Assembly: GCA_029204225.1 (NCBI GenBank)
Contig: CM055109.1
Location: 31,969,870-32,033,869 of the forward strand
Direction: 5' to 3'
Origin: Diphasiastrum complanatum
Lineage: Eukaryota > Streptophyta > Lycopodiopsida > Lycopodiales > Lycopodiaceae
Length of the DNA stretch: 64,000 nt
The number at the start of each line of letters is the position of its first letter. The stretch's first letter is position 1. Below the pieces are notes generated by a model that was not told the origin of the DNA, did not search any database, and was given only the letters and a program-made list of their open reading frames with translations. The position numbers and the translations under genes were made by a program. Positions 20,999 through 30,819 of this stretch are shown piece after piece.

Positions 20999-21230
20999 TG
21001 AAGGATTATAAAACGACCTCCAAATAGGCTACCAATCTAAGGGAATTTTAACGGAAGTCGGTCTATACCACAATTACAACTCAAGCTCCATTGGGTATGG
21101 AGTTGGAAATACAGCGTTCATGACCACCGACACTTTCAATGGCAATCGGTAAGGCAAGTTTCAAACGGTCAAGAGGCAATTTTCAGATAGCCTACCTACA
21201 GAACTTTGAAATGGACAAGAACCATTTCAC

Positions 21231-21239
21231 TATAAAAAG
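21231..21239 (+). promoter_or_regulatory. TATA-like box in the 2.7-kb insertion
   Basis: TATAAAAAG, 232 bp from the left end, with no gene-like frame directly after it. A 79-residue frame at 21314-21553 shows no motif. If the insertion is an LTR-type element, this would be its U3 promoter. Confidence 0.35.
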
Positions 21240-21649
21240 CCATACTTCTACTTATCAGCCCTCACCAAATATGTTAAAGTAGCAAGAAGATACTATAGAC
21301 GCTAAACTCCCTTTTGGATGCAGCAAACAGTCAAACCGGCTCCTCTCCTCAATTGGGTTATGGAGTCATTGTGAGAAATGCACCCGAGAATCTCTCAATT
21401 TACGATTTAGGGTTTGTTAAAGAATGGCAATTACAAGTCGACACTGCGTATGGGCAGGTCTCTTACGAACCAGCGATCTATAGCACTCTGGAGTTAATTA
21501 TAGTGAAACTAATGCCAACAGGATTTCTAATGGTTAAACAATCCAAGTGCTAAAATGGGCAATGCTGGACAAGTCTTAATTTGGGCTACTAGGCAGGGAT
21601 GGGGTACTCTCCTTTCTCTCCAGAGGTCAGTTAGTAGGCAATGGGATGC

Positions 21650-22340
21650 CAGGGCAGCGATAGACGGGCAGATAGCAGGTTTAGGTAGATGGCCATCAAG
21701 TCGCAGGTAGAGAGCCACAGGTAGAGCGCGAATCGTAGGTGAGGAAGGTAGGGAGCCATAGGTAAGGAGGGTATAACAAGAAACGGGGCGCAAGGCAACT
21801 TGCAGGTAGAAAAATGGCCACAGATCCAGCGATTGTATAGAGCAAAGATCTGACTCCAAAATGGCTTCAAAACAAGGACAAATCACTGATGCACACGATG
21901 CAAAATGGACTCCCTATACCTGGATTTCAAGCAAGTTAAAATGGCTCTACACTACAATGGTTAATAGATTTCTAAGAGAGCATAAACAAGGTAGCAAGAA
22001 AGGAGGTCACAAATCAGGTGGGAAGATGGTTGGAGGTCCGCAGATCAGCAGTGAGCAGGTTTGGGAGAAGGGCCGCAGACCAGCGATCCACAGAGTTCCC
22101 ATAGTAGGGCAGGTAAGGAAGGTGTTGAGGGAATAGGCAGTAGGTCGTGATGGGCAGAGGGCAGGACTGTGGCAAGCCCATAGATAGACAGGAATAGATA
22201 AGTAGTAGGGCACGAAGCAGCTCCACGCAGACAAGAACAGGGATGGAATGCAACCACAGAGAGGGTCACAGATAGGTAAAGAAGGGCCGCAGGTCAGCCT
22301 GTAGGATGAGCGCAAACATGAAGAGAAGAGAGCCGCTAAC
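21650..22340. repeat. Purine-rich degenerate repeat
   Basis: Words such as GCAGGTAGAG, GGCCACAGATCCAGCGAT and GGGCCGCAGACCAGCGAT recur in altered form across about 700 bp. The stretch is strongly G/A-biased on the + strand. The long proline/leucine-rich frames on the minus strand are a by-product of this composition. Confidence 0.5.
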
Positions 22341-23247
22341 AGAGGATGGGCAGGGATTGATCATGGTTAGGCAGCAGGGCTCGTATGAGCCACATTTTCA
22401 GGCTTAACGCTTTCGCAATCCTGTATTTTTTGGGTAGGTTAATGGCCTGCAAAGATCTAACTGACTGGGCTCTTCAGAGTAGGAGATAGTGTTGGTCACA
22501 AACACTCAGATTCATCACTGGTATTCTGAGAAAAAACGACCTTAATCGAGAATTTTGATTCTCAGGGGAGCAATAAATTGGCCCAAAATTTGTGTTGGAA
22601 GGTCGTAGTACAAACCAGGACACCAAGTGTTCCTAATTAGCGATATACAGGGCTAGTAATCAATGACTAATGGGCAAGCCCTCCGATCAATGAGATCCCT
22701 GCAAATAAGGCAACAAAATCTTTTACAAATCAAAAGCAAACAAATCTCTTAATTAGCACGTTACAAACATTCAAGAATCTCTGTCACATCAATAGACAAA
22801 ACATAAATATAACTTCTTCTTGGATAACAGAGAATCTTAAACAAATCTCAGAACTTTGTGAATGTAACAACAAAGCTTTCCACAATTGCAAGCCCTACAG
22901 ACACAAGATTAATCCCAGGGCAATCTACACCATTCCAAGATCTGCAACCAAATGTTAGAGACGGTAGAAAGAGCAATTCACAGATCCACAAACAGTGGTA
23001 ACACAATGCTAATGATTTATATTGTAAATTAATAGCAACGAAGTAAAAGCAGTTTGCAGCAAAGACCAAACAAAGAAGTTAGAGTGGAAGGCACCAGGCA
23101 GATCAGCCTCTTCTCCTTTCCTCCTCCTTGCCTCTATGGAATCAAACAACAGGATGAGGGTAGAGGAGATGAGATACAACAAATAGATAGGGTCTGAAGT
23201 GGGAGGCACCAAGCACAATGCTTCTACTCCTTCCCCCCTCCTCCACA

Positions 23248-23250
<3 letters not shown>

Positions 23251-23293
<43 letters not shown>
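23251..23293. repeat. TC dinucleotide microsatellite
   Basis: About 20 uninterrupted TC units inside the 2.7-kb insertion. Confidence 0.97.
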
Positions 23294-23294
<1 letters not shown>

Positions 23295-23752
23295 AGAAGA
23301 TGAATGAATATGCTACGTAGAGGCTGGCCCTTTCTAATGCAAGAGAGGGCTGAGGCCAAAGAGGTGCACCTTTTCGTGAATGGGCACCAACAAGGGGTTT
23401 TTGGTGATTGGGCCCAAACTTAAGGGAAGGGCCCCAAATTTGGTTTTAAATCACTAAAATGGCCTTCGGTGAATAAAGTTGCCATTTAACTGGTTTTTAA
23501 GACGAACTGAACTAGGGGCATAAGCATCTTAAATAAATATAAATCTACCCTAAATTAATAAATAGATAGAGTTTCAATAAAAGTGCAATTGGCCATAATG
23601 GGCCATTTATGCGTCAGTTTAAAGCAGTTCCGCATTGGCGTAATAGCGCGTGGTGGTGATTTTTTGTCACAAATAACTTGAAAAAGGGATCTTTTTTCCC
23701 GCAAACAATTTGTAAAAAAACAAAAGTAAAACTGACAAGGTGCTGGATCATG

Positions 23753-24227
23753 CTAGTTGAACTGGCTACCAAAACTTGCATAGTCGGCTGCCATTCATTA
23801 GAGTATCAAATCATTTTCTATCCAAGTGTTCTAAAATAACTTCTCCATAGTTCAATATATCTTTTACTTCACCTGTAAATTTCAATTTCCCTTTGATCAG
23901 TTTCGACTTATACATTAATGCTAGATCTCCTTCCTTCAGATCTTTTTTGTGTAATCGGCGATCGTGCCATGCCTTGCAGCAAGCTTTCTCTGTTGCTAAT
24001 GCATGAATTGCCATCCATCAATTTGGTTTCACAAAGTTTTTGTAAATCCTCATGACGCATTTGTAAGGATTTTGCATCATCCAACCGTTCCGTTATTGCT
24101 ATGCGTAAGGATGGTATCAAAAATTCAATCGACATAACTGCATCTTGACCATAGACAAGCTGGAATGGTGTTTGATTCGTACTACCTTTGTAAGTTGTTC
24201 TGAATGCCCATAATGTTGCATGAAGTT
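23753..24227 (-). pseudogene. Gypsy-A2 integrase C-terminal fragment
   Basis: The minus strand reads HKLHATLWAFRTTYKGSTNQ, VYGQDAVMSIEF, then KAWHDRRLHKKDLKEGDLAL and LKFTGEVKDILNYGEVILEH. It is nearly the same as the Gypsy-A1 integrase end (12030-12560), with a frame change and a small deletion (G-P-Y-K block lost). It is cut at 24227 by the Copia-B LTR. In the sense direction it is followed by the Gypsy-A spacer, split by the 2.7-kb insertion. Confidence 0.85.
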
Positions 24228-24928
24228 TGTGAAGAATTGCCAAAAATTGGCAAATCTAGCTTGATCAAAACCCATGAAGAATAGTGTAAATTTTGTACAT
24301 AATTGGGTTCCACACATGTATGGCCAAAATGCCACGTGGCAACCCACTCCTAATGTAGGTTAGGTCAAGTCCATATGGTTGGTCATGTCATTTTGGTAGT
24401 GATTCCTACTTTACAAGACCTACACTTAAGTTTAAGGTGAAACTTTGACCAACTAGCTACCTACCAAGCACAACTCTAGGATCTAGGCTAGGGTTTCACT
24501 TTAGGTCAAGGAGAGTGAGTTAACTTCCTTATTACATTCTGTAAATCCACCTAACTTCAAGAAGGAAGTCGAATTTTCTATGTAGTCCCTCTCTCTATAG
24601 TGAGAAGATAGAAAATTTTTGGAGCTCATTGGCAATCTCAAGCTAGTTCACTATGTACATTGAGTTTTTGTGATCCAAATGAAACCAAATCAATTTCTAC
24701 TTGTTTCTCAGGTTGAAGGCCGTACTACAGCTTGTAGTACACACGTGTGAGCTCGGATTTCAATGTTGATCAATGCTTTTGATTGTTAATGCTTGTTGTT
24801 TGTCAAATTGCCAATCTAGATCAACTTTTTGATGACTAGTTTTTTGATAGATTGTTAAGTAAGCATCCAATCACTCTTGTGGATCTTTTGTAGATCCATT
24901 TATGGTCCTAAAGTACAGTACTTTCACA
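24228..24928 (+). repeat. Copia-B 5' LTR
   Basis: The 701-bp stretch starts TGTGAAGAATTGCC and ends CTTTCACA, so the tips TGTGAA/TTCACA are perfect inverted repeats. It is followed at once by a copia primer-binding site and begins inside the Gypsy-A2 integrase sequence, which marks an insertion point. The 5 bp before it are AAGTT. The 3' LTR was not found, so the target duplication cannot be checked. Confidence 0.75.
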
Positions 24929-24941
24929 TGGTATCAGAGCC
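24929..24941 (+). promoter_or_regulatory. Copia-B primer-binding site
   Basis: TGGTATCAGAGCC, complementary to the 3' end of initiator-methionine tRNA, the usual primer of plant copia elements. It follows the LTR CA end with no gap. Confidence 0.9.
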
Positions 24942-25087
24942 AAGTACAAGAGCACAAGCCATTGATCTAATGCAAATCCATTTTTAGCAAGTTTTGGTGC
25001 TAAAAACTAGTATTGAGAGGGCAAGCTAGAATCTTGATTTTGGTCAGGAGATTTGATCCCAAACTTGGTAGGGGTCCAAATTTGTAC
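24942..25087 (+). other. Copia-B leader, left part
   Basis: Non-coding leader between the primer-binding site and the Copia-C insertion. The leader resumes at about 30185, so removing Copia-C joins ...AATTTGTAC to TATCCACGTG.... No gag of Copia-B is preserved. Confidence 0.65.
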
Positions 25088-25907
25088 TGTTGAATTTCAC
25101 ACGTGTGGATTGTCCACTACATGTACTTGTGATCTCCTAAGGTGTGTAGATGCACCAAGATCAAGACTAGATTGAGATTCAAGATCTATATTTGATTCTA
25201 TGGCAAAAACACACTACTACATGCATTCAATCACTTCCAACTCTCACTCACACGTGTGGGAAGTGTTCCAAAAGTATTCTAAGTAAAAACAAGCTGCTCT
25301 CCTCGAGTAGAGAGAGAAAAACCATCAAGAGCTCTTGGGTAGAGAGAGAAAACTAGAAATTCAATGACACTCAAAATCCACTCAATCTCAAAATCAATTA
25401 GATCCAAAAGGAGGAGTACAATGATACTAATAGATTCATGAGCTACCACTATGCTTAACTATGATTGGATCACACTTTGCCACCTCTTAATCCTATTGGA
25501 CCATTGATCCATGCACCTCTAAATTCTATTGGACTATATTCAAGCACACCTCAATTTTCTATTGGACCTCACAAGGTTCCACCTCTAAATCCTATTGGAC
25601 CTCTTAAGCTTCATCAAACAAAAGCATGACACTTGTCTACAATCTAATTGGCACAAGTTTGGCTCTATTTTGGCTCAATATTGGCATTACAAGTGGAAAT
25701 GGATAATTTGCCATCTATGCCAAATTTGACCCTATCAACATCCTACACCTAAATGCTTGACTATGAAATTCTATGAGACCCCTATATCAAACATTTTGAT
25801 TTACTCTACAATTCTCCACACGTGGGAACATCCTCCACACATATGAGATTCACTTACAAACTTCTATCATAAAAAATACCAAGCTAGATTTTTGCCAATT
25901 TCTCACA
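25088..25907 (-). repeat. Copia-C 3' LTR
   Basis: In the sense direction it begins TGTGAGAAATTGGC and ends AAATTCAACA. It holds CACGTG-type G-box words and four spaced CTATTGGAC units (CCAAT boxes in sense) at 25481-25600. It is 820 bp, 98.8% identical by eye to 29365-30184. Confidence 0.97.
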
Positions 25908-25922
25908 CTCCTCCTCAAAAAA
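25908..25922 (-). promoter_or_regulatory. Copia-C polypurine tract
   Basis: Sense TTTTTTGAGGAGGAG immediately upstream of the 3' LTR: the plus-strand primer with its usual T-rich lead. Confidence 0.9.
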
Positions 25923-26033
25923 TAGCTTGGAAAGGTACTAGATCACTTGAGAAGTTTGTAAATCTTTTTGAGTGGATCCTTTGGTATGCATAAGAAGTGA
26001 AGATCAGCCAAGGGATCCATCATAGCAGCACTC

Positions 26034-26825
26034 TCACCATATCCATGATAAGATCTCTTTGGTAGAGATCTCTTGCCAATGCCTTTGAAGAGTGCTCCAC
26101 CAATATGCCACTATTATCATGGGCTTCCTCCATGCTTGATGATGATCTTTGCCTTGAAAGTTCCACTTGCATGATGGATGCACCATAAATAGAGAAATCT
26201 GAGTCTTCCAAGCCTCATAAGGATTATGGAGATCAAGATCATAAGATGTGAAACAATGATGATTATCAAGATTATGCTTTCTAGCTTGACTAGTCCACAT
26301 ACAATGAACTATATCCATGATGGATCTAATCTTGATATCAAAGACTATCTTGATCTTTTTTAGGCTAGTTACTCTCTCAAGGATGTAAGTGTCCGCTTTG
26401 GATGCTTCACTTAATCTCAAGAGGAGTTTACAATTTGCCTCAAAACATGTGAAAACATGATTTTCAAAAAAGTGAGTACCAAGCTCAATCTTGTTCTTAC
26501 TAGAACCAAGAGCATACTTTTGACAATACAATATCTTGCTTTCAAAAAGTATTGGAAACACATCTAAGTCAATAATGACTAGAAACATGTCCATACCACA
26601 AGCATCATACAAAACTAGTATAGCTTTTCTTGAACTTTGAGATCCAAAAAATTCAATGAAGCAAGACAACATTTCAAGCAAAGGAAGAGAAGCATATATG
26701 AATGTGTTGTAGTAGATACAACATGAAATATGCCCCTCTTTGCCATGTAAGGTGAGCCATAAAGACTCGCCCATGCATCTTGAAGATCTTCTTGAAATCA
26801 TATGAAAGAAGAAACTCCTCCTCAC
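26034..26825 (-). CDS. 264-residue ORF in the place of RT/RNase H (Copia-C)
   Basis: An uninterrupted frame occupies the region where RT and RNase H should be. It shows none of the RT motifs (no YVDD) and no RNase H acidic pattern. Visible features are aromatic and cysteine-rich stretches, a hydrophobic run near residues 45-75, and several M-I-S/K-rich segments. In another frame, 26110-26030 reads SKALARDLYQRDL, which resembles the extreme C-terminus of copia RNase H. So the region may be a rearranged pol remnant plus foreign sequence. Its start overlaps the end of the gag-protease frame by 150 bp. It may be a chance frame, captured host sequence, or a decayed pol. I assign no function. Confidence 0.35.
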   Translation of the reverse strand: MRRSFFFHMISRRSSRCMGESLWLTLHGKEGHISCCIYYNTFIYASLPLLEMLSCFIEFFGSQSSRKAILVLYDACGMDMFLVIIDLDVFPILFESKILYCQKYALGSSKNKIELGTHFFENHVFTCFEANCKLLLRLSEASKADTYILERVTSLKKIKIVFDIKIRSIMDIVHCMWTSQARKHNLDNHHCFTSYDLDLHNPYEAWKTQISLFMVHPSCKWNFQGKDHHQAWRKPMIIVAYWWSTLQRHWQEISTKEILSWIW

Positions 26826-27672
26826 ACATTGGCCCCATCATAACTTGAATGCCTTCAAAAAGGATAACTTGTGATGCTTCTTGAGAAGCCTTGATCTCGG
26901 CCACTTCCAAGATTGAATCTTCATGCAATATGACATCTCTATTCACCATCAAGTTTGAAATAGAGAGTGTAAAGACACTAAAGGCCTCCTTGATGGATGA
27001 GTATCCAATCATGATCCATGAGCTTGGATCATCCTTCCTTCTTGTCTCCAAGGGAATATATGCAAAGCAAGCACTACCAAGTTCACTAAGGTGATCAACC
27101 TTAGGCTTCATCTTGAATAAAACTTCATATGGTGCTATTCCTTCAAGAGCTCCAATACTCCTCAAAGCTTTGATCTTCAATGAGAATTTCTTCTCAACAT
27201 ATGCTTTGAATAATAAGGAATAATCATACACCATAATACTTGAAGAGAGAAGATATGTGCATCTTGTGTAATCCTCCTCCTTTGAAATATTGGAAATATA
27301 AGAAACATCAAGAGAGTTTGCACTCTCACTTGGATCAAATTTGTAGATGCCTTCAAATCTTGATCCATATGCAAGGATCTCACCATCCTTCTTAATCACA
27401 CAATTGTCAATATTGAAATTGACATCAAAGCCACTATCAAGAAGTTGGCCAACACTTAAGATGTTCTTTGTAAGCTTTGGGACAAAAAGAACATTGTTGA
27501 GAAAGAGATCTTTAGAAGATGCAAGCTTCAAGGGAATAATCCCTACTCCTTCAATATTGCACTCATGCTTACTTGCAAAGTATATGGTCTTCTTGACTCC
27601 ATCATAAGGCATAATAGATGAAAAAAAGTTCTTGGAGCCACACATATGTGAAGATGCTCCACTATCAATATA
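26674..27672 (-). pseudogene. Copia-C protease, pre-integrase and truncated integrase
   Basis: This continues the gag frame after one in-frame TGA. Sense reads YIDSGASSHM (protease site; the preceding Trp codon became the stop), then LTKNILSVGQLLDSGF and a pre-integrase region that has lost its HHCC motif. KKFSLKIKALRS is joined straight to ALEGIAPYEVLFKMKP. The DNGGE...ERKNR part of integrase with two catalytic residues is therefore deleted. The C-terminal DDPSSWIMIGYSS is recognisable. After that the frame leaves copia homology and closes. The copy cannot make integrase. Confidence 0.85.
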
Positions 27673-28608
27673 TCATGAGTCATCCTTGTTGAAGGTGGAA
27701 GAGGAGAAGCTTGATGCCATAAGAGAGCCTTCTCCATCACTTGCAATATAGTCTTCTTTCTCATTGGTGATGTTGGCTTGATTGAGTTTATTCTTTTTCT
27801 TGAAGCAATTGGTGGCATAGTGGCCTTTCTTGCCACAATAAAAGCACTTGATCATCTTCTTCTTGAGATTTGAATTAGAAGAATGAGAGGTATCCTCCTC
27901 CTCTCCATCTTGGTCTTTAGCTTTGTCATTAGAGAAGTGATGGTGTTGCTTCTTACTCCTCTCTTTGTGCTTGGCAAATAGAACTTTGCCATCATCATGA
28001 TTGAGTGATAGCTTGTCCATCCTCAAGAGTTTGTACTCTTGTCTTGATTCTTTAGAAATAAGCACACTTTGAAGGGCCTCCAAACTTGGTAGCTCCTTCT
28101 TAATAGCATAGGATTGGACAAGGTTGTCATATTCATCTCTCAAGCCATTGAGAATGACTTGGACTAGCTCACTTTGATTGATTGAGTCACCAATACATGC
28201 AAGCTCCCTATGAATATCCTTGACTCTCAAAACATAATTAGATGCACTCTCATCACTCTTTTGACTACTTTGGAATATTTGATTTCTAAGAGTGAGCAGC
28301 CTAGAGGTGTTCTTAGCCTCATAGATGGACTTGAGACAATCCCAAGCTTCCTTGGATGTAGAACAATCACCAATCTCCCTCAATATCTCATTAGAGACAT
28401 TCATCTTAATGTAGTGGAGAGCCATCCTAGCTCTCTTCTTGTATTTTTGTAATTCTTGAAGGACTTGAGGATCCTCCTCAATCCCAAGTACAATGTCCAT
28501 CACATCTTGGAGTATCAAGATGGACTCCATCCTCAACTTCCATATTGAATAATTGGAAGTAGACAATCTCTCACTTGGTTGCAACAAGTATAAACTCATT
28601 GAAGTCAT
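27673..28608 (-). CDS. Copia-C gag
   Basis: This 311-residue frame begins ATG at 28608 and shows the full copia gag: LSTSNYSIWKLRMESILI near the start, ARMALHYIKMNVSNEILREI, SKEAWDCLKSIYEAKNTSRL, RVKDIHRELACIGDSINQ, and the zinc knuckle CFYCGKKGHYATNC at about residues 260-273. It ends at a TGA that replaces the Trp before the protease motif. Gag assembles the particle and selects RNA. Because gag is intact while RT is missing, this resembles the described class of gag-only, trans-mobilised LTR elements. The start codon is supported by the canonical N-terminal wording and an LTR-leader distance of about 740 bp. Confidence 0.9.
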   Translation of the reverse strand: MTSMSLYLLQPSERLSTSNYSIWKLRMESILILQDVMDIVLGIEEDPQVLQELQKYKKRARMALHYIKMNVSNEILREIGDCSTSKEAWDCLKSIYEAKNTSRLLTLRNQIFQSSQKSDESASNYVLRVKDIHRELACIGDSINQSELVQVILNGLRDEYDNLVQSYAIKKELPSLEALQSVLISKESRQEYKLLRMDKLSLNHDDGKVLFAKHKERSKKQHHHFSNDKAKDQDGEEEDTSHSSNSNLKKKMIKCFYCGKKGHYATNCFKKKNKLNQANITNEKEDYIASDGEGSLMASSFSSSTFNKDDS

Positions 28609-29351
28609 GTAAAGTGGAGATAAATAAAAGTGATGAACAAAAAATGTTGCTTCTCTCTCACTATAGGATCCAATAATGGTGTGCTACCATCTCCTATGCA
28701 AGATCTTGCAAAAAACTGTGAGATGATTCTCACTAGCTATCTCAATCTCTCCAAAACTAGATCTACTTCACATCAAATGATGGAGTATGGGGAAAGTTAG
28801 GATCAAACACTCTTAGCACGTGTGAAATACACTAAGAAACCAAATTTGACTCAAATACAATATTATTGCATGAAACAAAATGGCTAAGATCTCAAAACAG
28901 TGCCTAGATCACATATAGATGAGATTGGTAAGCATTCAACTGTGATTTTGGATCAAACAAGCAATCTTTTGACCAAACCAAATGTGTCCACCCAGGTCTA
29001 GGTGCCCTACTTAACCCTCTTCAAAAGCTTATAACTTTTGATTGGCTCAACCAAATGGAATGAAATGATTGCATCAAAAACTAGACAAAAATAGCTTCAA
29101 AACAAGCTATCTAGCAAGATTTTTGGATCAAACATGAAAGAGAACTCCCAAACTGAAATTGGATGTTCCTCACACGTGTCTGAGCACCTGATTCCGTACA
29201 ATACCAGGTCAGACCCAATCAATGTCCTTTTGATCTCTTTTGATCCAAAATTGAACAAGATAGCTAGGAAAATGGGCCTTGACAATTTCTAGCTCAAGAT
29301 TGATGAATAGTTTTCACTCAAATGGATCAAAATGCATGGTAACCTTAGGTA

Positions 29352-29364
29352 GGCTCTGATACCA
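29352..29364 (-). promoter_or_regulatory. Copia-C primer-binding site
   Basis: Sense TGGTATCAGAGCC, adjoining the 5' LTR end AACA. It matches initiator-methionine tRNA and is identical to the Copia-B site. Confidence 0.95.
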
Positions 29365-30184
29365 TGTTGAATTTCACACGTGTGGATTGTCCACTACATG
29401 TACTTGTGATCTCCTAAGGTGTGTAGATGCACCAAGATCAAGACTAGATTGAGATTCAAGATCTATCTTTGATTCTATGGCAAAAACACACTACTACATG
29501 CATTCAATCACTTCCAACTCTCACTCACACGTGTGGGAAGTGTTCCAAAAGTATTTTAAGTAAAAACAAGCTGCTCTCCTCGGGTAGAGAGAGAAAAACC
29601 ATCAAGAGCTCTCGGGTAGAGAGAGAAAGCTAGAAATTCAATGACACTCAAAATCCACTCAATCTCAAAATCAATTAGATCCAAAAGGAGGAGTACAATG
29701 ATACTAATAGATTCATGAGCTACCACTATGATTAACTATGATTGGATCACACTTTGCCACCTCTTAATCCTATTGGACCATTGATCCATGCACCTCTAAA
29801 TTCTATTGGACTATATTCAAGCACACCTCAATTTTCTATTGGACCTCACAAGGTTCCACCTCTAAATCCTATTGGACCTCTTAAGCTTCATCAAACAAAA
29901 GCATGACACTTGTCTACACTCTAATTGGCACAAGTTTGGCTCTATTTTGGCTCAATATTGGCATTACAAGTGGAAATGGATAATTTGCCATCTATGTCAA
30001 ATTTGACCCTATCAACATCCTACACCTAAATGCTTGACTATGAAATTCTATGAGACCCCTATATCAAACATTTTGATTTACTCTACAATTCTCCACACGT
30101 GGGAACATCCTCCACACATATGAAATTCACTTACAAACTTCTATCATATAAAATACCAAGCTAGATTTTTGCCAATTTCTCACA
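29365..30184 (-). repeat. Copia-C 5' LTR
   Basis: 820 bp, the partner of 25088-25907. The CCAAT-type repeat block lies at 29758-29877. In the sense direction transcription would begin in this LTR and run toward lower coordinates through gag. Confidence 0.97.
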
Positions 30185-30818
30185 CGTACTATCCACGTGT
30201 GGGCATCTCTGAACCTGTATTTAATGCATGGTATTCATTTGATCCAAATAAATTCAATTTGTGAGCTTTTGATGTAATTTTTGGTGAAAATCTTAGGATA
30301 AGCTACCAAGATTGAGTGCCATTGATTAGATTTGACTTAGGGTCATGAGATCTAATTAATCTAGGCTGAAATCAGGTCCTCTAAACTTGTTTTACAGGTC
30401 TTGAAAGTACATCAAAAAGTGTGAAAGAGATTAAGTCATTTTTTTGTCCAAAAATAGCCAAAATTGGCAAGATTTGATTGTAAGTAAATTTCACATCATC
30501 TTATCTTCATTCCAACTTTGTGAGGGAGTGCTAGAACTAAGATTATAAGTCCATTTGTTAGATTAGAAATCTGATTTGTGTGAAACACTACAAAAGAGAG
30601 ACCTTAGTGAGTTTCTAGAGACAATCAAATCCATTTCTTGGCAAGATTTGTTTGAAGGTAGTTTTCACTTCATCTTATCTTCATTCTAGCTTTGTGAGAG
30701 AGTGATAGAACTGTGATTATAAGTCCATTTGTTGGATTAGAAATCAAATTTGAGTTTAACACTGCAAGTGTGAGACCTTTGTGAGTTTCAAGTCAATCAA
30801 ATCTATTTCTTGATTTGG
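30185..30818 (+). other. Copia-B leader, right part
   Basis: Non-coding, continuous with the Copia-B leader left of Copia-C. It contains CCACGTGTGGG and the 174-bp tandem duplication. It is followed abruptly by minus-strand gypsy gag sequence, so the rest of Copia-B has been lost. Confidence 0.55.
30466..30812. repeat. Tandem duplication, unit about 174 bp
   Basis: Unit 1 (30466-30639) and unit 2 (30640-30812) both start GGCAAGATTTG and share TTCATCTTATCTTCATTC, ATTATAAGTCCATTTGTT and GAGACCTT. They have diverged by substitutions and small indels, so this is an older duplication in the Copia-B leader. Confidence 0.85.
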
Positions 30819-30819
30819 A

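Larger units (their letters stand above)
20999..23707. mobile_element. 2.7-kb insertion with TG...CA ends and 5-bp target duplication
   Basis: The Gypsy-A2 sequence is interrupted here: ATTTG occurs at 20994-20998 and again at 23708-23712, and the intervening DNA begins TGAAGGATTATAAAACG and ends CCCGCAAACA. TG...CA ends plus a 5-bp duplication are the marks of LTR-element integration. However, I cannot find a pair of LTRs, a primer-binding site or any gag/pol motif inside. It holds a TATA-like box, an A/G-rich degenerate repeat and a TC microsatellite. It could be a non-autonomous LTR-type element, a much-diverged solo structure, or an artefact of deletion. The orientation is not known. Confidence 0.5.
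25088..30184 (-). mobile_element. Copia-C, recent non-autonomous copia element
   Basis: A complete element of 5097 bp: two 820-bp LTRs, primer-binding site, gag, protease, truncated integrase, an unidentified 264-residue ORF, and a polypurine tract. RT is absent. It sits in the leader of Copia-B. The flanks are TGTAC (25083-25087) and CGTAC (30185-30189), a 5-bp target duplication with one difference. The LTRs differ at 10 of 820 positions with no indels, so it is the youngest insertion seen here. It must have been moved by enzymes supplied by another element. Confidence 0.9.

Noticed and set aside
22007-22315. Several overlapping minus-strand proline/cysteine-rich frames
   Set aside because: Complement of the purine-rich degenerate repeat; all three minus frames are open, as expected from composition.
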